Made by a program: the position numbers and the translations under genes. The notes beneath the pieces are model-generated. The model saw only the letters and a program-made list of their open reading frames with translations, made no database searches and was not told where the DNA came from. Of a stretch of 64,000 nt of DNA, positions 60,592 to 64,000 are shown one piece after another. Location: the NCBI GenBank assembly GCA_024398055.1, contig CP073749.1:3100594-3164593 (forward strand), read 5' to 3'. The stretch comes from a bacterium SCSIO 12741. Its GTDB lineage: Bacteria; Bacteroidota; Bacteroidia; Flavobacteriales_G; Salibacteraceae. Every line of letters starts with the position of its first letter. The stretch's first letter is position 1.

Positions 60592-61994
60592 AGAATTTAC
60601 CACTATACGTTAAGATTATCATCGGCTTAGTTGTCGGTATTATTTGGTCCTTTATATCAAGCTCCTTGGGTTTGAACTGGCTTACTCGGGATTGGATTAG
60701 TCCATTTGGTGATATCTTCATTCGAATGCTCAAGTTCATCGCCGTTCCTCTGGTGCTGTTTTCCATCATTAGCGGGGTGTCAGGATTGAAGGATGTTGGG
60801 CGTTTGGGACGCATTGGTGGTCGAACATTGGGAATTTACTTAATCACAACGGTTACCGCCGTGGTCGTTGGTTTGTTGTTCGGGAATATTGTGCAGCCGG
60901 GTAAGTTCATGGATGAGGAACAACGCGTCAAAAACCGAATTAGCTATGAGCAATGGGCCACTGAAAATAACGTCGCCATTCTCGACGGTAAAAGTTACTT
61001 GAACGATCCCCAATATAGCCACCTTCTTAGCGATGCTGATCGGGCCTCCATGGCAACGGATATGGATAAAAAGGTGGAAGGCAAGATGGAAAGCCTGAAA
61101 AGCCGTAAGGACGAAGGACCACTTCGTTTTTTGGTAGACATGGTGCCATCCAATATCGTCATCTCCATTTCCGACAATCGCCTGATGCTCCAGGTGATCT
61201 TTTTTGCGATCTTTTTTGGAATCTGTTTGGTGATGATTCCGGAAAACACGGCCAAGCCCGTCATCAACTTTTTTGAAGGATTAAATCAGGTCTTCCTTAA
61301 AATGGTTGATCTCGTTATGCAGGCTGCTCCCTTTTTTGTGTTTGCCCTTATGGCTGGTGTGATCACCAAAATGGCTGAGACACCAGCTGAGGTTGCCGAG
61401 CTCTTTATCAGTTTAGGAAGTTATTCCTTAACCGTATTTGTAGCCTTGGTTCTTATGATATTTGGCTTTTATCCGGTAATCATCAAGCTACTTGGAATCG
61501 CCAAGTACACCGAATTTCTTCGAAAAATTAGCCCGGCGCAATTCCTGGCCTTTTCCACCAGTTCCAGTGCCGCAACCTTACCCGTTACCATGGAATGTGT
61601 AGAAGAAAGGGTAGGAGTATCTAAAAACGTATCCAGCTTTGTTCTTCCGATTGGGGCTACCGTTAACATGGATGGCACCAGTTTGTACCAGACCATAGCC
61701 GTATTGTTCCTGGCCCAAATTCACATGGTAGAGCTTGATTTCGTACAACAATTAACTATCATTCTTACCGCCACCTTGGCTTCCATTGGTTCCGCTGCCG
61801 TTCCCAGTGCCGGTGTCATCATGCTGATGGTGGTATTATCATCCGTTGGCTTGAATCCCGCCTGGATTGCCATCATCCTTCCCGTAGACCGTATTCTGGA
61901 TATGTGCCGCACGGTGGTTAATGTAACCGGAGATGCTACTGTGTGTACGGTTATCGCCAAAGGCGAAGGTGAATTGAATCCGGTGGAGGATTAG
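60588..61994 (+). CDS. Dicarboxylate/amino acid:cation symporter (DAACS family)
   Basis: 468 aa inner-membrane transporter of the GltPh type, coupling glutamate, aspartate or C4-dicarboxylate uptake to Na+ or H+. The family signature is complete: FSTSSSAATLPVTMECVE (tip of HP1), PIGATVNMDGTSLYQ (TM7), IGSAAVPSAGVIMLMVVL (HP2) and DRILDMCRTVVNVTGDATV (TM8, including the Arg and Asp that bind substrate). A loop of about 90 residues after TM3 (residues 100-190) is longer than in GltPh. Coupled to aroC. Confidence 0.92.
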   Translation: MKNLPLYVKIIIGLVVGIIWSFISSSLGLNWLTRDWISPFGDIFIRMLKFIAVPLVLFSIISGVSGLKDVGRLGRIGGRTLGIYLITTVTAVVVGLLFGNIVQPGKFMDEEQRVKNRISYEQWATENNVAILDGKSYLNDPQYSHLLSDADRASMATDMDKKVEGKMESLKSRKDEGPLRFLVDMVPSNIVISISDNRLMLQVIFFAIFFGICLVMIPENTAKPVINFFEGLNQVFLKMVDLVMQAAPFFVFALMAGVITKMAETPAEVAELFISLGSYSLTVFVALVLMIFGFYPVIIKLLGIAKYTEFLRKISPAQFLAFSTSSSAATLPVTMECVEERVGVSKNVSSFVLPIGATVNMDGTSLYQTIAVLFLAQIHMVELDFVQQLTIILTATLASIGSAAVPSAGVIMLMVVLSSVGLNPAWIAIILPVDRILDMCRTVVNVTGDATVCTVIAKGEGELNPVED

Positions 61995-62102
61995 ATCAAC
62001 TACTTCCGACCCAATTGACGATGGGGCATGGCCATCTTATTTGGTTACTAAAGGTCAAACATTCGGTGAAAATCGATCAGTCTAAATACCCTAAATAAAA
62101 CA

Positions 62103-63026
62103 ATGAAAGGACTTTTTCTGTTCCTATTTGCGCTGTTATTCTTTGATTGTGCAGGTCAGGTAAACAACGATTGTTTTCATGTGATAAAAAAAAGTGATTG
62201 GAACCTTTCCATTTGTATCGACACTATGATGGGAGTGAACTCAAGTGATGAGTTTGAGTTGCAAATTATGCAGTACGAAACTTCTGATCAAGGGAAATCG
62301 ACACGCCGATTGTCCATCACCTTGGATTACAATTATGAAAATAGAAGCGCTAAAGAAATATTGGAAAATCAATTTTCCAATAAACCAATTAACGGGCTTA
62401 GGGAGATAAGTCGACAGGACAGTGTTCTTGGAGCAGGAGGTAACCAGTTTTATTTGGTTAACTGGATTTTTGAAAATGAAAAGAGGGATACATTGGCTCT
62501 GTCTGCGGCCATTGGATTCTACGAAAACCAGTATTATACATTTCAGACATTCGGGCCTACCCAAAATCATGAGCCGCTAAATTTCCTTTGTAAAGTCCTA
62601 AATAGGATATCTTATATAGGTGAACCGACTTTAAAAAATGATAAGGCCATTATAGATAATTTCCTGAGTACATTGACCTTGGGAATAAAGGTCGAAGAGA
62701 AGTTGAAAGACATTCTAATTAATGCTGAAATTTTTCTTTCCACAATACCGGAAAAAGAAAGAGAGTCCTTATCTCAAGATCTTCCCCTTATTGAGATGCG
62801 ATTAAATAATTGGAATCAGACCGTTTATGCTTTTATCAGAGCCATGAATAAATACGAGTCTGTGGTCATTAAAAAACACGACTTCAAAAGGGACATCTCC
62901 CAACCCAACCTCACTGGTTACATGGCTTTAGTTGTATTTGATTGTGACGGAGAGGAAATCAGTTATCGACTGATCTGTATGGAAGTTGATGGGTTAATGT
63001 ATTTAGGAAGGATGGTGAAGGTGTAA
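62103..63026 (+). CDS. Hypothetical exported protein
   Basis: 307 aa. Signal peptide-like start (LFLFLFALLFFDCAGQ), with the Cys position not an ideal lipobox. Mature part: a PsbP/MOG1-like alpha+beta region (FELQIMQYETSDQGKSTRRLSITLDY, VNWIFENEKRDTLALSAAIGFYEN, FQTFGPTQNH) and a helical C-terminal half. The coding DNA is visibly more AT-rich than its neighbours. Family not recognised. Confidence 0.6.
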   Translation: MKGLFLFLFALLFFDCAGQVNNDCFHVIKKSDWNLSICIDTMMGVNSSDEFELQIMQYETSDQGKSTRRLSITLDYNYENRSAKEILENQFSNKPINGLREISRQDSVLGAGGNQFYLVNWIFENEKRDTLALSAAIGFYENQYYTFQTFGPTQNHEPLNFLCKVLNRISYIGEPTLKNDKAIIDNFLSTLTLGIKVEEKLKDILINAEIFLSTIPEKERESLSQDLPLIEMRLNNWNQTVYAFIRAMNKYESVVIKKHDFKRDISQPNLTGYMALVVFDCDGEEISYRLICMEVDGLMYLGRMVKV

Positions 63027-63114
63027 ATTGGGATTCCGATTTGAAAACCCAAACCAATTGCCCTCAAATTCGTAGAGAAAATGGATGATTTTAAAGATCT
63101 TCCAAAAGCGACGT

Positions 63115-63133
63115 AATGTTTCTAAAAAACATT
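63115..63133. other. Short hairpin in the gap before the AsmA-like gene
   Basis: AATGTTT (63115-63121) and AAACATT (63127-63133) form a 7-bp stem with a 5-nt loop. Nothing else is recognisable in this 187-bp gap. Confidence 0.3.
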
Positions 63134-63213
63134 CGTTTACTTCTGCTGTAAAGCCTAATTTTATCGGTTCAGTTTTTGTAGTTATTAGTCAAAATTGAAA
63201 TACCCGCTTATTC

Positions 63214-64000
63214 ATGAAAAAGCTGCTCAAAATTACCGGAGCTACCCTATTCATTTTACTCCTCTTATTGATCCTCTTGCCTTTTATCTTCAAAGGGAAG
63301 ATTGCGGAGATTATCCAAGAACAAATTGATGAAAATGTAGACGCCAAGGTGGAATTGGCGGATCTGGACCTTTCCTTGATCAGTACGTTTCCGGATTTTA
63401 AGTTGGAGCTAAACGGCATTAAAGTGTCCGGCAAAGGTGAGTTTGATGGAATCACTTTGGTGGAAATCGGACAAATTGAAACTCGCCTGGATTTTATGAA
63501 GGTGATCAGCGGAGATCAGATAGAAGTGAAGTCTTTCGGTATTTCGGATGCTTACTTCCATGTGAAGGTGAATGAAGATACTCTGGCCAACTATGATATT
63601 GCCAAGCCTTCGTCTGCTCCTACCGAAGCACAGGAGGAAGAAGAAGTGGAAGAAGAGGAATCATCGGAAGGGGGAGAGCCTTTTGCTCTTTCTGTTCAGA
63701 GTTACTATTTGCGCAATATAAATGTGATTTACGATGATAAACCTGGCGATGTTTACGCGGAAATAGTAAACTTGACCCATGAGGGAAGTGCTGCCATCAA
63801 TGGAGACTTGATTTCTTTGGCAACCACAACTACCATTAAGGAACTTACGGCTAAGGCTGGTGGAGTGCGCTACTTAAAGAAGGCGAATCTGGATATCAAA
63901 TTCGATTCTGAAATCGACCAAGCCAATAACAAATACACGTTTCAGGAAAACCACTTTGGAATCAACGACTTGATGCTCCACTTTGATGGGTACGTAGCAC
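63214..64000 (+). CDS. AsmA-like family protein, 5' part (runs off right edge)
   Basis: First 262 codons of a larger gene. An N-terminal membrane anchor (ITGATLFILLLLLILLPFIF) precedes the AsmA pattern: DENVDAKVELADLDLSLISTFPDFKLELNGIKVSG, IGQIETRLDFMKVISGDQIEVKSFGI, INVIYDDKPGD. A run of acidic residues (EEEEVEEEESSEGGE) interrupts at about 138-155. AsmA-like proteins form bridge-like lipid-transfer or envelope-assembly structures; full members of this type exceed 800 aa. The stop is outside the window. Confidence 0.85.
   Translation, partial: MKKLLKITGATLFILLLLLILLPFIFKGKIAEIIQEQIDENVDAKVELADLDLSLISTFPDFKLELNGIKVSGKGEFDGITLVEIGQIETRLDFMKVISGDQIEVKSFGISDAYFHVKVNEDTLANYDIAKPSSAPTEAQEEEEVEEEESSEGGEPFALSVQSYYLRNINVIYDDKPGDVYAEIVNLTHEGSAAINGDLISLATTTTIKELTAKAGGVRYLKKANLDIKFDSEIDQANNKYTFQENHFGINDLMLHFDGYVA

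Noticed and set aside
1-64000. tRNA, rRNA or insertion sequences
   Set aside because: I scanned the intergenic gaps and found no cloverleaf-like sequence, rRNA segment, transposase or flanking inverted repeats. A covariance-model scan would settle small RNAs.

Overview
The window is chromosomal DNA from a member of the Bacteroidota, most likely a Flavobacteriales-type marine or environmental lineage. The evidence is a porQ-type type IX secretion (T9SS) gene, several secreted proteins ending in T9SS sorting domains (three type A tails and one gliding-motility-associated C-terminal domain), a TonB-dependent receptor paired with a DUF4249 lipoprotein, the rpmG-DUF4295-ftsY order, a DUF3276 (PUR-like) protein, and repeated TAnnTTTG -7 promoter elements in place of sigma70 boxes. 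I see no phage, insertion sequence, CRISPR array, tRNA or rRNA. No gene-free gap exceeds about 300 bp; the largest, 46916-47201, holds promoters and an odd GA/CT-rich inverted-repeat block.

Layout. 1-4 kb: a methyltransferase-like start at the left edge, a LuxR-type response regulator, then DUF3108, DUF1573 and a C-terminal processing protease on the minus strand. 4-10 kb, plus strand: an SGNH esterase with PKD and T9SS tail, the TonB receptor/DUF4249 pair and DUF1853, then DUF3276 on minus. 10-17 kb, minus: two large T9SS cargo proteins, a repeat adhesin of about 1476 aa and a GEVED/PKD protein. 17-27 kb: proline dehydrogenase, an M1 aminopeptidase lipoprotein, DUF4301, two unknown envelope proteins, a PLP decarboxylase, an alpha/beta hydrolase and a His-rich lipoprotein. 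27-47 kb: a long, almost unbroken minus-strand run with lgt, an aspartoacylase-like enzyme, a GCS2-like ligase fused to CBS domains, a multi-pass membrane protein, a B1-type metallo-beta-lactamase lipoprotein, DUF3052, a periplasmic protein matching the C-terminal part of DUF2723 proteins, an HD hydrolase, a MarR regulator, an S41 peptidase, a phosphosugar mutase and valS. 47-54 kb: a second DUF1573 protein, an S74/T9SS protein, a TetR-SDR module and a DUF1963/NTF2-like/unknown cassette. 52-62 kb: aminotransferase, rpmG, DUF4295, ftsY, cmk-porQ, an M23 peptidase, aroC and a dicarboxylate/glutamate symporter. An AsmA-like protein runs off the right edge.

How the genes fit together. PorQ, four putative T9SS substrates, lgt, six or more lipoproteins and the TonB/DUF4249 pair make this an envelope- and secretion-rich segment mixed with core housekeeping genes. 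Two compact regulatory modules can be read directly from sequence: a MarR gene whose perfect 16-bp palindrome lies over its own promoter, and a TetR-SDR operon whose -7 box sits between two copies of an operator-like repeat.

Sequence quality. Four genes are broken, and a fifth has an altered tail, each explained by loss of one base in a C/G homopolymer (2913-2916, 5706-5710, 5972-5974, 13343-13346, 30318-30322, 47611-47614). Restoring one base at each site gives uninterrupted, family-typical protein, so I read these as sequencing or assembly errors rather than decay. I did not find a clear new defence or mobile system. The most interesting items are the GCS2-CBS/aspartoacylase pair, the lipoprotein B1 metallo-beta-lactamase with an unexplained C-terminal domain, the stand-alone DUF2723 C-terminal module, and a terminator-like hairpin wrapped around a start codon.
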